Assembly (NCBI RefSeq): GCF_037038585.1
Contig: NC_092523.1
Coordinates: forward strand, 935,001 to 999,000
Length of the DNA stretch: 64,000 nt
Direction: 5' to 3'
From: Patagioenas fasciata
Lineage: Eukaryota > Chordata > Aves > Columbiformes > Columbidae
Part shown: in pieces, positions 12,001-22,000 of the stretch
Layout of the letters: each line of letters starts with the position of its first letter
Numbering within the stretch: the first letter of the stretch is position 1
Translations under genes and position numbers: made by a program
Notes under the pieces: generated by a model
Told to the model about the DNA's origin: nothing
The model's input: the letters and a program-made list of their open reading frames with translations, nothing else
Databases searched by the model: none

Positions 12001-12132
12001 TGAGGGGCGCGGGGCTCTGTGCAGATCCTGCAGCTGAAGGTGGGGAGGCTGGAGCAGCTGCTGCACCTCAAGAACGTGCGGATCGACGACCTGAGCCGGC
12101 GGCTGCGGGACGCCCAGGGCCAGCAGCGGTGA
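9049..12132 (+). CDS. SPEF1: Sperm flagellar protein 1 (CLAMP), calponin-homology domain microtubule protein
   Basis: SPEF1 binds and bundles microtubules in motile cilia, flagella and epithelial cells. Coding exons are 9049-9154, 9281-9392, 9543-9699, 10515-10563, 10814-10877, 11084-11195 and 12025-12132, joined in phases 1, 2, 0, 1, 2, 0. They give 235 residues against 236 in human. The calponin-homology domain fills about residues 1-105: LYGWLDCVPLSRPRRNIARD, then VVKFFFPAMVQLHSYVPAS, KLANWGHLNRKVLSKLNF and VEQVLLLLRQKIEEKQKQ. The last two exons give the C-terminal coiled coil LAEREQALLLARETIQ and LLHLKNVRIDDLSRRL. The middle exons are poorly conserved. An in-frame ATG at 9016 would add 11 residues; 9049 fits the human N-terminus better. 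Introns are short, and a CR1 lies in intron 3. Confidence 0.96.
10024..10504 (+). mobile_element. CR1 LINE 3' end in SPEF1 intron 3
   Basis: A 5'-truncated CR1 runs from CAGTTCTGGGCCCCTCAGG through GAGGGGAGACCTTCTGATCT and GGAACAGGCTGCCCAGGGCA to AAATGATTCTGTGAGTCTGT. It matches the copy at 13101-13592 almost base for base. Its tail ends about ten bases before the acceptor of SPEF1 exon 4. Confidence 0.93.
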
Positions 12133-12292
12133 CCGGAGCCTGCAGGGAGCTGTGGCCGAGCGGGACGGCCACCCCAGCACCCCCCAGCTTGCCCCGGTTC
12201 CTAGGACGGACTGTCAGGGACAAAAGCCGGAGGTGAACATGTGCAGCGGCAGGGACCCTGAGACCACCCCTGGACCCTCGTGCACGTTGGTA

Positions 12293-12298
12293 ATTAAA
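12293..12298 (+). terminator. SPEF1 poly(A) signal (ATTAAA)
   Basis: ATTAAA lies about 160 bases after the SPEF1 stop codon and is the first plausible signal. No AATAAA is seen nearby. Confidence 0.55.
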
Positions 12299-12299
12299 A

Positions 12300-13100
12300 G
12301 CGTGGGCTCGGAGCATTCCCTGCAGGGCTGGGTCGCTGTGGGGGGTGGCAGCGTGGGGACAGCGCTCGGCCACCCGCGGGGACGTGCGGTGGCACAGGCT
12401 GGGATTTAATCCCCAAAGCTGCTTGTTTTTGTAATCTGGGAGAAAATCCGCGCCGCAGCCCTGGGCCTGGCACTGACGGTGTGGGCAGCGTGGCCATGGG
12501 TGGGGGGACAGTGGGACCGGTGCCAGGGACGTCCCCAGCGGTGGGGACATCCCTGGGGGTGGCTCTGGCCACGACCTTCACTGCACAGGGGGCACCTGTG
12601 GTCTTTTTAGGGTAAAAACCAGCTGTTTTTTCCCAAGGCGGGGGTGTCCCGCAAAGGGACGAGCCCAGCTCTGCGTGTCCCTTCCCGGGGGACCGAGCTG
12701 TGTGCGGTGTCACACGTCCCGGACATGGGGACACAGCTGGGGCTGCAGCTGCTCCCTGGGAACCAAACCCGGCGTTCTGAGGCGTTTTGAGCGCTCTGGC
12801 AGCTGGAGGCTGCGGCCGAAGCCGGGGAAGGGCTGGAGGAGCCAGGAGGAGCCGAGGGGGCCAGCGCAGCCCTGGCTGTGCTGTGTCCCCAACCCACTCC
12901 CCATGGGGACGGCTCTCGCCTGCCCGGGGGGGCAGCTGCCTCCCCTCACCATTCCCAGGCGGGTGCACGTGCTCTTTGGAAGGGAACCGGTGACGTTTTC
13001 CCAGTGGGGACATGTCCCCATCACCTTTCCCAGCCTTGCTGCCCCGACGGGTCCCTCCATCCCATGTGCCGGGCACTGCGGAGCCCAGATCGCCAGTCCC
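12300..13100. other. GC-rich spacer after SPEF1, no gene seen
   Basis: The interval holds no convincing exon, repeat array or RNA gene. It ends at the next CR1 copy. Confidence 0.5.
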
Positions 13101-13592
13101 GGGGGCAGTTTTGGGCCCCTCAGGCCAAGAAACCCTTGAGGTGCTGGAGCGAGTGGAGAGGAGGGAACGGAGCTGGTGAGGGGCTGGAGCACAAGTGTGA
13201 TGGGAGCGGCTGAGGGACCTGGGGGTTCAGCTGGAGAACAGGAGCTGAGGGGAGACCTTCTGATCTCTGAACTGCCTGAAAGGAGCTTGGAGCATGGGGG
13301 GTCGGGCTCTGCTCCCCAGGAACAAGCGCCAGGAGCAGAGGAAACGGCCTCAAGCTGCACCAGGGGAGGTCGAGGTTGGATGTGGGAACAATTTCTTCCC
13401 CAAAGGGCTGTGGGGCATTGGAACAGGCTGCCCAGGGCAGTGCTGGAGTCACCATCCCTGGAGGGCTGGACAGACGGACAGGAGGTTCTCAGGACAGGGG
13501 GCAGAGACAGGATGGGTTATGATTGGACTGGATGAGCTTGAGGGGCTTTTCCAACCAAAATGATTCTGTGATTTTATGACTCTATGATTCCC
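13101..13592 (+). mobile_element. CR1 LINE 3' end between SPEF1 and C20orf27
   Basis: This copy has the same truncation point and internal sequence as the one at 10024, and ends GATTCTGTGATTTTATGACTCTATGATT, the ATTCTATG-type CR1 tail. The pair form direct repeats 3077 bp apart. Confidence 0.93.
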
Positions 13593-14047
13593 AGCTGGTG
13601 CCTCCGTGTCCCCTCGATGGGATGGAGATGGGGTGAGACAGGATGAGCTGGCCCTGCGCAGCCATCACGCCTGGATCCCAGCTCGGTGTCCGGCCACCCG
13701 CCAGTGTCCCCCACAACCCAGGAGAACCAGAATGTGCCGGGGGAGGTGGTGGCACCACCGAGCCGGTGCGGCTGTGCCAGGGGAGCCCGAGCCCCAGGCA
13801 GGGTCTGGCCCTTCCACGGCCAGTGCCCGTTCCCCCTCCCAAGCCCAAGCTCTGCCCAGACCTCTTGTGCCAGGGGTTTTGCTGTTATAATTTTTTTTCT
13901 TAAATAACCTGAAAATGAGGATTTTGTCACCGGGGTTTCCCGGCTGTTTCCCTCACTTTTCTCCCACCGCCGGCTCCAGCCTAACCGAGGTGTCGTTGCG
14001 CTGTGGCAGCTCGGCCGGGTTCGGAGACCGGGGTCTGAGCAGCAAAA
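13593..14047. other. Spacer before the C20orf27 promoter, nothing recognised
   Basis: The stretch is moderately GC-rich with a short T-rich run near 13890. No open frame, repeat family or RNA structure could be supported. Confidence 0.4.
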
Positions 14048-14059
14048 ATTGCCAGGAAA

Positions 14060-14418
14060 TGGCAAGTTGCCATGGCAACCGCATCACCGGGGGTGGGGGG
14101 ACCAGGTGGGCACCCCCGCCCACACGTGGCGCCCTACGCCGTGCGCGCCCGCCTCCCATTGGCTGCCCCAGCCTTTCGCCACGCCCCCTAGCGACGGTCC
14201 CGCCCCTTGGAGACGACCCTGCCCCGCGGGGCCGCTCGGGAGGCGGTGCCGTCGGAGCCGCAGCCGGTGGGCGTGGCTTGGGGGCGTAACCGTCAAGGGG
14301 ACGGACCAATGCGGGAGGCCGAGGGTGTGCCGGGGCCAATAGGAGCGAAGGGGGCGTGTCCCGGTAGTGGGAAGCGGGGAGCGGGGAGCGCGGTGGTGTC
14401 CGGGACGCGCCGGCCGGG
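14060..14418 (+). promoter_or_regulatory. C20orf27 CpG-island promoter with perfect X-box and CCAAT boxes, plus non-coding exon 1
   Basis: A perfect palindromic X-box GTTGCCATGGCAAC lies at 14066-14079. It is followed by ATTGG near 14158 and CCAAT near 14304 and 14334, all in CpG-dense sequence. A strong donor, GGG|GTGAGTGCG, at 14418/14419 closes a likely non-coding first exon. Its acceptor partner is at 15900/15901. X-box plus CCAAT clusters are typical RFX/NF-Y promoters. The exact start site is not visible. Confidence 0.6.
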
Positions 14419-15900
14419 GTGAGTGCGGGACGAGCGGGGGCAGCGGCAGCGGGAGGGGGCAGAGGGGGATCCCCGGGCCTTCCCCTGCCCGGGGCGGCGG
14501 GGGCACCTCCCCGCATTGCCCCCTCCCGGCATAGCCGCTCCGGTGGGGTCCCGGTGGGCTGGGGCGGGATGATCACCCCGCCAACCGTTGCGCAGAAGGG
14601 AGCGTCGAGGCTGGGGCCCGATCCCCGCGTCCCCTCTCGCAGCACCGGAGTTGAGCCGGCGGGGGGGTGAAAACACGGGGGGCGATACCCACACCCACGC
14701 GTGACGGAGACCGGGGCCACGCGGGTGATGGCGGAGGCAGATTGGGGCCACCCGGCGGGGGGGACGCGCGGCAGCGCCGGCGCCTCCTTCTCGCCGCTCC
14801 CCCCGGCCTCGGTGTGCCGGGGAGACCAGGAAGGGGCTGAACCCGGGGTGCCAGGGGGTGTCCGTGGGGTGCGACTCTCCGTGGGGTCCGTGGGGTGTCC
14901 CCCACCCCGGGGATGCAGCCGGGGGGGTCTTGACCCCGGCAAGGACACGGGAAGCCCGTGGGCCGCGCGTTTCCCCCGGTGTGAGCCCACACACGGTGCC
15001 CACCCCAGCCCCGCCGTGGGGCCGTGTCCTGTCCCGAGGTCCCCTCCCACCCCGAGCTGCCCATGGCCCCGTTTCCGTGTCCGTTCAGGTGTCCCCAAAT
15101 CCTGGGCTCGTCCCTCCCGGCTCTTTTCCGTGCTGATCATCTCATCTCCGGCAGCAGCACCGTGCGGTGTGGGGGCTGTGACAGGGCTCTGGGCCCCCCC
15201 CAGCCCCGGGAGCCCCCGCCCTTCCAGCTCCGCTTGTCTTTCTGTTGTTTTCCCCCACGGCTGACGCCGTTGACGCTTTTCCCGTGGATTTCCCTGCGCT
15301 CGGCCGCTGAGCTGCTGACGGGGCTGGTTTGGGCACCTGCCTCCCGCTGCGGGTTCCTCGGGGGGGCCCGGCCGTGGGAGGGTATGTTGGCGGTGGGACC
15401 AGCCCGTATTTCGGCTCCCGAGGGGCAGGGGGGCTGTTTGAGCCCCGCCGCGGGGGGAAGGTTTGAGCATCATCTTCCACCAAAGGCGTTTTTGGGGTGT
15501 CTGATCCCAAACCCCCATGTGGGGGCCGTGAGCCCCGTCACCCCCAGCTCGGCTCCGGTGGTTCCCCCTGTCTTGGTGCAGGGGCAGCGCCCACCCTGGG
15601 GCTGGTGGTACTGCTGGGTGCCCCCTGTTTGGTGGGGCTGTGTGGGAGAGACTGGCCCCAGGGAAGGGTTTGGGGGCCGCCTTTTTGTTGGCAGCACATG
15701 AGGCTTCCCCGGTGTGGGGCTGCCGGAACCTTTGCGGGGAGGGGACATAGGGAAACTGAGGCACGAGGCGCTCTGCTGGGTGCTGGTGGTTGGGAGGCGT
15801 GGTGGCCGCATCCTGCCCGCCGTGCCGTGGTGTCTCCGGTGCTCGGTTGGCCCTGGCACCAGCCGAACACCCTGCCTGACGCTGCCCGTTCCCCCCCCAG

Positions 15901-16003
15901 CTCCGGCGCTGGCAGCCAGGCCAGCATGGCCTCCTGCCCGCGCCTCTGAAGTTTCACACAAGGACACCACGGCTGCGGGGACACATGGCTACGGCTGGCA
16001 AGG
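15901..16003 (+). other. C20orf27 exon 2 with a 7-codon upstream ORF before the start codon
   Basis: The exon follows a C-tract acceptor ending at 15900. It carries ATG at 15926-15928 encoding MASCPRL and stopping at 15947-15949. The true start ATG is at 15985. The upstream frame lies wholly inside the leader and could dampen translation. Confidence 0.6.
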
Positions 16004-19000
16004 GTGAGTCCCGGTGTCCCCCCCTGCCACGCTGCACCTCAGCCCCTCCTGGGCTGCCTGCCCGGACCTGGGCCAGCCTCCAAATCTGATGCTCCTTTTC
16101 AGCAAAACCCCTCTGTCCTCAGCCCTGCCGGGGGGTCCCTCTGCTGGGGGGTCCCTTTGTCCCCAACCCTGCCGGGGTGTCCCTCTGCTGGGGAGTCCCT
16201 TTGTCCCCAGCCCTGCCGGGGGTCCCTGTGTCCCCAGCCAGGGACTCAAGCACTGCTTGGAGCTGCCCCCCGTGCCCAGGGAGCAGCCGGGCGGGTTGGA
16301 GGTGCCAGGGGACTTGCGGGGGCGACATTGCTGCTGTTTTTTTGCTGTGAGTTGTGAGCGAGCACCCACTGAGGGGGCTGGTGGTGGGGCGGGGGCTCCG
16401 CGGGGGCTCTGCTGGCACCACTCATCTGCCATCCCCGCTCCGGTGACCGGCGCGATCCCCGGCACCCCCACCCCGGGCAGGGCTGCTGCGGGAGGCGGTG
16501 GGTGCTCCTGGGGCGCTCCTGCGGTGCTCCCAGCCTCCAGCCGCCCCCCCGAAAGGCTCTGGCCGTGCCGGGAGGGGACCCCGACAGGCGGCTGCTACGG
16601 GGTGCGCGGCGGCGGCAGCGCCCGGCTCTCGCTGCGCCGAGACAAAGACCGAGGAGGCTCTTTGTGCCGCTCCCTTTGTGCGCCCGGTCGCGGCTCCCGC
16701 CTCTTCGCTCTGTCCCCGGTGCCCGGGGGGCGCGGCGGGTCCCGGTGACCCTCCCGTCACCCACGGGGACCCGGGTGACAACCACGGGCTGGGACCTCGC
16801 CCGGTGCCGCAGCTCCCAGCCGGCGTTGGGGACCCACGGGGGTCCCGGTGTCTCCCTCACGGGCAGCGGGTGCCCGTGCCCCGTCACGGGGGTCTCGGTC
16901 CCACCCGTGTCCCCCTCCCCGCGTGGCCCCGCGCGCGGCCGAGCCCCCGTTCCCCCCGCGGGAGGGGATTTCTGCCGAGCTGTTCCGGCTGAACAATGCC
17001 GGGTTATTAAATCCGCGGCGTTCCCAGCCGGGCCCGGCACAAAGAGCCTTTTCTTCGAGGAGGCGACAATCTGCTCGGGGCTGCGGGCAGATGGGTGCGA
17101 GGGGCCGGGGGTCCCGGGCTGTCCCGAGCGGGAGGGGCCGCAGGAGGGGCCGCAGGAGGGGCTGCCTTTTCGGGCAGGCTCGCAGAGGACACGTTGCACA
17201 GGTGTGAGCAAAAGGGCTCGGTAGCGTTTGTGCCTCTGTGCGGCCGCGTCCCTCGGTGTCCCCAGACAGGTGCCTGTCCTTGCAGGGACATGATGTTTTG
17301 GGTTTTCCTGGGATGCTGTGGGGTTTGCTCCCCAACACGCAGGTCAGATTTGCACCCCGGGGAGCTGTCCTGCCCCTGTCCTTGTCCCATCCGGGTCCCC
17401 TCCCCAGCACAGCCCACATCACCGCTTGTCCTGCTCCTCTGCGTGGAGAAAACCACGGGGGTGAGCGAATGCTGCTGAGCTGGGGGGGCGGATGGGACCC
17501 CCACAGCGTCTGGGCTGGCGGCAGGTCCCTGTGCCCCCCCTGCTCTGAGGGTCACCTCGCTGTCACCACTTGTCACCAGTGTCCCTGTGCCCCCTCCCCA
17601 GCCCATGGCACGGGGCGTTTCTGAAACAAGACGGGGAAACTGGGGAAACCCCTCCATGTCCGACGATGCTCCATCCCCAGGGGGACACAGGGACAGGGGG
17701 TGGTGTCCCAGGCGGGCAGGGGTGACACTGGCGCTCTGTCCTGCGCAGGCAGCAAGGCCAAGGGGGGGGCCGTGCGCTTCGCCCCCAGCCAGCCCCCCGA
17801 GGGCACCCACGGCCACGTGCGCTTCGACGAGAAGCTCCACGACTCGGCGGTGATGGTGACGCAGGAGAAGGACGGCAGCTTCCTCGTCAAGGTGGGGCCT
17901 GGGGGACAACGGGGGTCCCGGTGCCACCCTGGGCTGTCCCTGCACCCGATGGGGCTGGGGCTGTCCTGGGGGGTGGTTTCCATCGGGGGGGGGACACTGT
18001 TCTCGCCCCATCACACTCCTCAGATATTTGGGGGTGTTTCTGACCCCACCAGCTCCCTGGTGTGCCGAGGCGGGGCTGGGAGCACCCCAAGAACCCGCGT
18101 CCCTCCCTGGGGACAGCTGTGACGCTCCCGAGGGTGCAGGTACAAACGTGGGCGCTTTGCTCCCGGTTCACCCGTTCAGCACCCGATTCCTGCGGTTTGG
18201 AGGGGTCAGGTTGGGGCCGCGGGGGGGTTGGTCCCCTGGAGCCGGCTGAGCCCCCCCGCCATGTGCCCATGTCCACAGGATGGGGGTGGCACCGCCTTGG
18301 CCTCTATGGCGGCTCCCAGAGGGTGCTGGGGACTGGTGGCCCCGGGGGGATGAACCATCTTTACCGAGCCGCTCGTGCCCGGGAACGTGCCAACACACCG
18401 CATGAGGTTTATATTTATGTGTATAGATCGATGTGTAGGTGTGCATACGTATTATATATGTATTTATACACCTGCATCCCCGGGCCGGATCCTGGCTCAG
18501 CCCTGGGCTCGGGCGGCTCTGCTGGTGGCTCCGAGCTTTGCCGCAGGCGGGACCCGCTGTTCCCTTCCCAAAATGGCATTTTGGAGCGCGCCGGAGCCTG
18601 GACCCCGCGGCAGAGGCTCCCTCGGGGCTCTGGTTTTCATCGTGGTGCTGGATAAATGAGCTTTGGAGACGTGATCCTGGAAACATCTGGGCTTTTAGAA
18701 GCCAGAAGCACAGCCAGTGCTGGGAAAATGGGTCCGGGCTCCCGCAGCGCCCGGGGGTGGTTGTTCCGGGGGCTTTGCCCAGAACTGGTTGGTTTTGCTG
18801 CTTTAGGTGCGTTTGTTACGTTCTCCCCATTATTTAGGAAGCAGCGGGTGCCCCCGCCTTCCCGCGGGCTCCGCAGGGGGTCCCTGTCCCCAGGGTGGGC
18901 CGGCGGGGACGGGATGGCCGCGTGTGACCAGCGCCCGTGTGACCCCCGCGTGTCCCGCAGGTGGGGTTCCTGAAGATCCTGCACAAGTACGAGATCACGT

Positions 19001-22000
19001 TCCAGCTGCCGCCGCTGCAGCGGCTGGGGAGGGACATCTGCGCCGTCCCCGTCCCCAACCTCAACCTGCGCGTCATCGCCGTCACCCCCCTGCCTGAAGG
19101 TAAGGTCCCCCCGCTTTTGTCACCCCCTTTTGTCCCCCGTGGGGAGGACACACCGGGTATCTCCATGGGGTGGTGGGTGCCTTGGTGCACCCGTGGCCAG
19201 CGGGCTGAGCCCTTGCCAGGCATTGGGGACAATTCCTCTCGCTTGGGGACCTCGGAGCCCCCCAGGACACCCTGGGGATGGATTTTATTGCTGCCTCATG
19301 GGAACCTTGGTGGCTGAGTGTCCCCCAAAGCGCTTTCCAAACATCGGGCAGCTCTGCCCCATAGAGAATGAATCAGTGTTTGCAGCCATGGCCGAGCCCG
19401 ACCTGGGCACGGGCTGAGCAGCTTTTGGGGTGTTTAAATCCAGGAACGGGTGGAACGGAGCCCAGACCCGCGGGATTTGTAGCACTTCGCTCTGCCTGTG
19501 CCCAGCGCCGAGGGGGAGTCACCTCTACGTGCCTCCAGCCCTCTTGCTAATTCTCTGGTTGTAGGGAAAAGGAGAATTGCGTCCTGAGCACTGACACGTG
19601 GCTCGCAAAGCAGCTGCTGGGCTTTGCTTGGGGCCCCGCGACCGCCCCTGCCCCACGGCTGCAGCTCCAGCCCCTGCGCGCCCGCCTTCCCGATTTATCA
19701 TCTGCAATTTATCGTCTGCAATCGGGAGCTTAAATGCTCTGTTTTCCCCAATGCATGTCCATCAGCTGCTGTTTCTTGTTGCTGCAGAGACAAAGAGCAG
19801 CCGGGGGTTTGCAGCCTGCTGGGGACAGGGACAGGGACAAGGTTGGCTCCAGCGGGCACGTCAGGCTGCTGGGTATGGGACAGGGATTGCTCCAGCAGGC
19901 TGTTGGGGATAGGGACAGGGTTTGGCACCAGCAGGCTGTTGGGGACAGGGATGGGGTTTGGCACCGTCAGGCTTCTGGGGATAGGGACAGGGTTTGGCAC
20001 CATCAGGCTGTTGGGGACAGGGACGGGGTTTGGCACCGTCAGGCTGCTGGGGACAGGGACAGGGTTTGGCACCATCAGGCTGTTGGGGACAGGGACAGGG
20101 TTTGCTCCAGCACGCACCAGGCTCAAACAGCAGCCCGGCCATGAGAGACGGGAGCAGAACTGCGCAGGGTGGCTCTGGTGTCACCCTGGGTTTGGTGACA
20201 GCTGTCTTGGGGACACAGGACCTGCTCTGAGGCCACCACCAGTGCCTTGGGACGCTTGGCGGATCCCATGCGGTGGCTCTGCTGACACCAGTGGCTGTGC
20301 CAGTGCAGGGACAGACGGCTCTGGGTGACACCAGTGGCTGTGCCGGTGCAGGGCCAGGCGGTGGCTCTGCTGACACCGGTGGCGGTGGCGGTGCGGGGCC
20401 GGGCGGTGGCGGTGGCGGTGCGGGGCCGGGCGGTGGCGGTGCGGGGCCGGGCGGTGGCGGTGCGGGGCCGGGCGGTGCCGGGCCGGGCGGTGGCGGTGGC
20501 GGTGCCGGGCCGGGCGGTGGCGGTGCGGGGCCGGGCGGTGGCGGTGGCGGTGCCGGGCCGGGCGGTGGCGGTGCGGGGCCAGGCGGCTGTGCTGACAGCA
20601 GCCGCGGTGCTGGTGCAGGGCCGGGCTGTGGCTCTTCCCGCGCTGCCGCTGGCCCCGGCCCAGCAAAGCACTTAAGCCCGGTCTGCCCGCTCTCCGCGGC
20701 CGGGGCTGGCGGCTCAGCGCGGGCACAGGGCCAGGCTGTGGGACAGGGGCTCTGGGGACGCAGCGCGGGTGGCGGTGGAGGGGACGGTGGGAGGCGGCGC
20801 TGTGCAGCAGGGGGTCTGTCCCCGGGTCCCTGTGCTGTGCCCGACCCTGGCCCCTCCGCACGGCGCACACATTGCCTTGGTACCTGCTGGTTTTCCTTTT
20901 GATTTCTTTTTCTTCTTTTTCTTCTTCTTTTTCTTTTTTTCTTCTTCTTCTTCTTTTTATTTTTTCTTTCCTTCTTTTTCTTCTTCTTCTTTTTCTTCTT
21001 CTTCTTTTTCTTCTTCTTCTTCTTTTTCTTCTTCTTCTTCTTTTTCTTCTTCTTCTTCTTTTTCTTCTTCTTCTTCTTTTTCTTCTTTTTCTTTCTTCGG
21101 TTTCTTCTTCTTTTTTCCCCCTTCCTTTTCTTTTTCCCCCTTTTTCCTTCTTTTCCCCCCTTTTCCACCCTTTCCTTCCTTTCTTCTTCCCCTTTTTGCT
21201 TTTTCTTTTTAAATTCTATTCCTTTTTTTTCCCCTGGTAAGACCTGCGGTACGAGGGTGAGGAGGAGCCGCTCAGTTCTGGGAACAGCAGGAGGCTTTCC
21301 GTGCCCACATGTGTCTGTGTATCTCTCTCTGTGCTCTGCGTCCCAGGGCACAGCGTGAAGTGCGAGTACACGGCGCACAGGGAGGGGGTGCTGAAGGAGG
21401 AGCTGCTCCTGGCCAGTGAGGCCGGCGAAGGCGCCAGTGTCAAGGTCACGGTTCAAGCCCGGGTCATGGGTAAGGGGCTGCTGGGGGCCAGGGGAGTCCC
21501 CAACCCTGCTCCGTCCTCCCTGTGTCCCCAAACCCTGCTCCGTCCTTCCCGTGTCCCCCAACCCTGCTCCATCCTCTCTGTGTCTCCAAACCCTGCTCTG
21601 CACCCCAAACCCTGCTCCATCCTCCCCATGTCCCTAGCCCTGCTCCGTCCTCCCCGTGTCCTCAAACCCTGCTCCGTCCTTCCCGTGTCCCCCAACCCTG
21701 CTCCATCCTCTCTGTGTCTCCAAACCCTGCTCTGCACCCCAAACCCTGCTCCATCCTCCCCATGTCCCCAGCCCTGCTCCGTCCTCCCCGTGTCCTCAAA
21801 CCCTGCTCCGTCCTCTCCCGTGTCCCCCAACCCTGCTCCATCCTCCCCATGTCCCCAAAGCCTCCTCCGTCCTCCCTGTGTCCCCCAACCCTGCTCCATC
21901 CTCTCCCGTGTCCCATAACCCTGCTCTGTCCTCCCCGTGTCCCCCAACCCTGCTCCGTCCTCCCCGTGTCCCCAAACCCTGCTCCGTCCTCCCCGTGTCC

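Noticed and set aside
19861-21603. Minus-strand open frame of 580 codons with polylysine and proline-rich blocks
   Set aside because: It runs through three separate repeat arrays and across a C20orf27 exon on the opposite strand.
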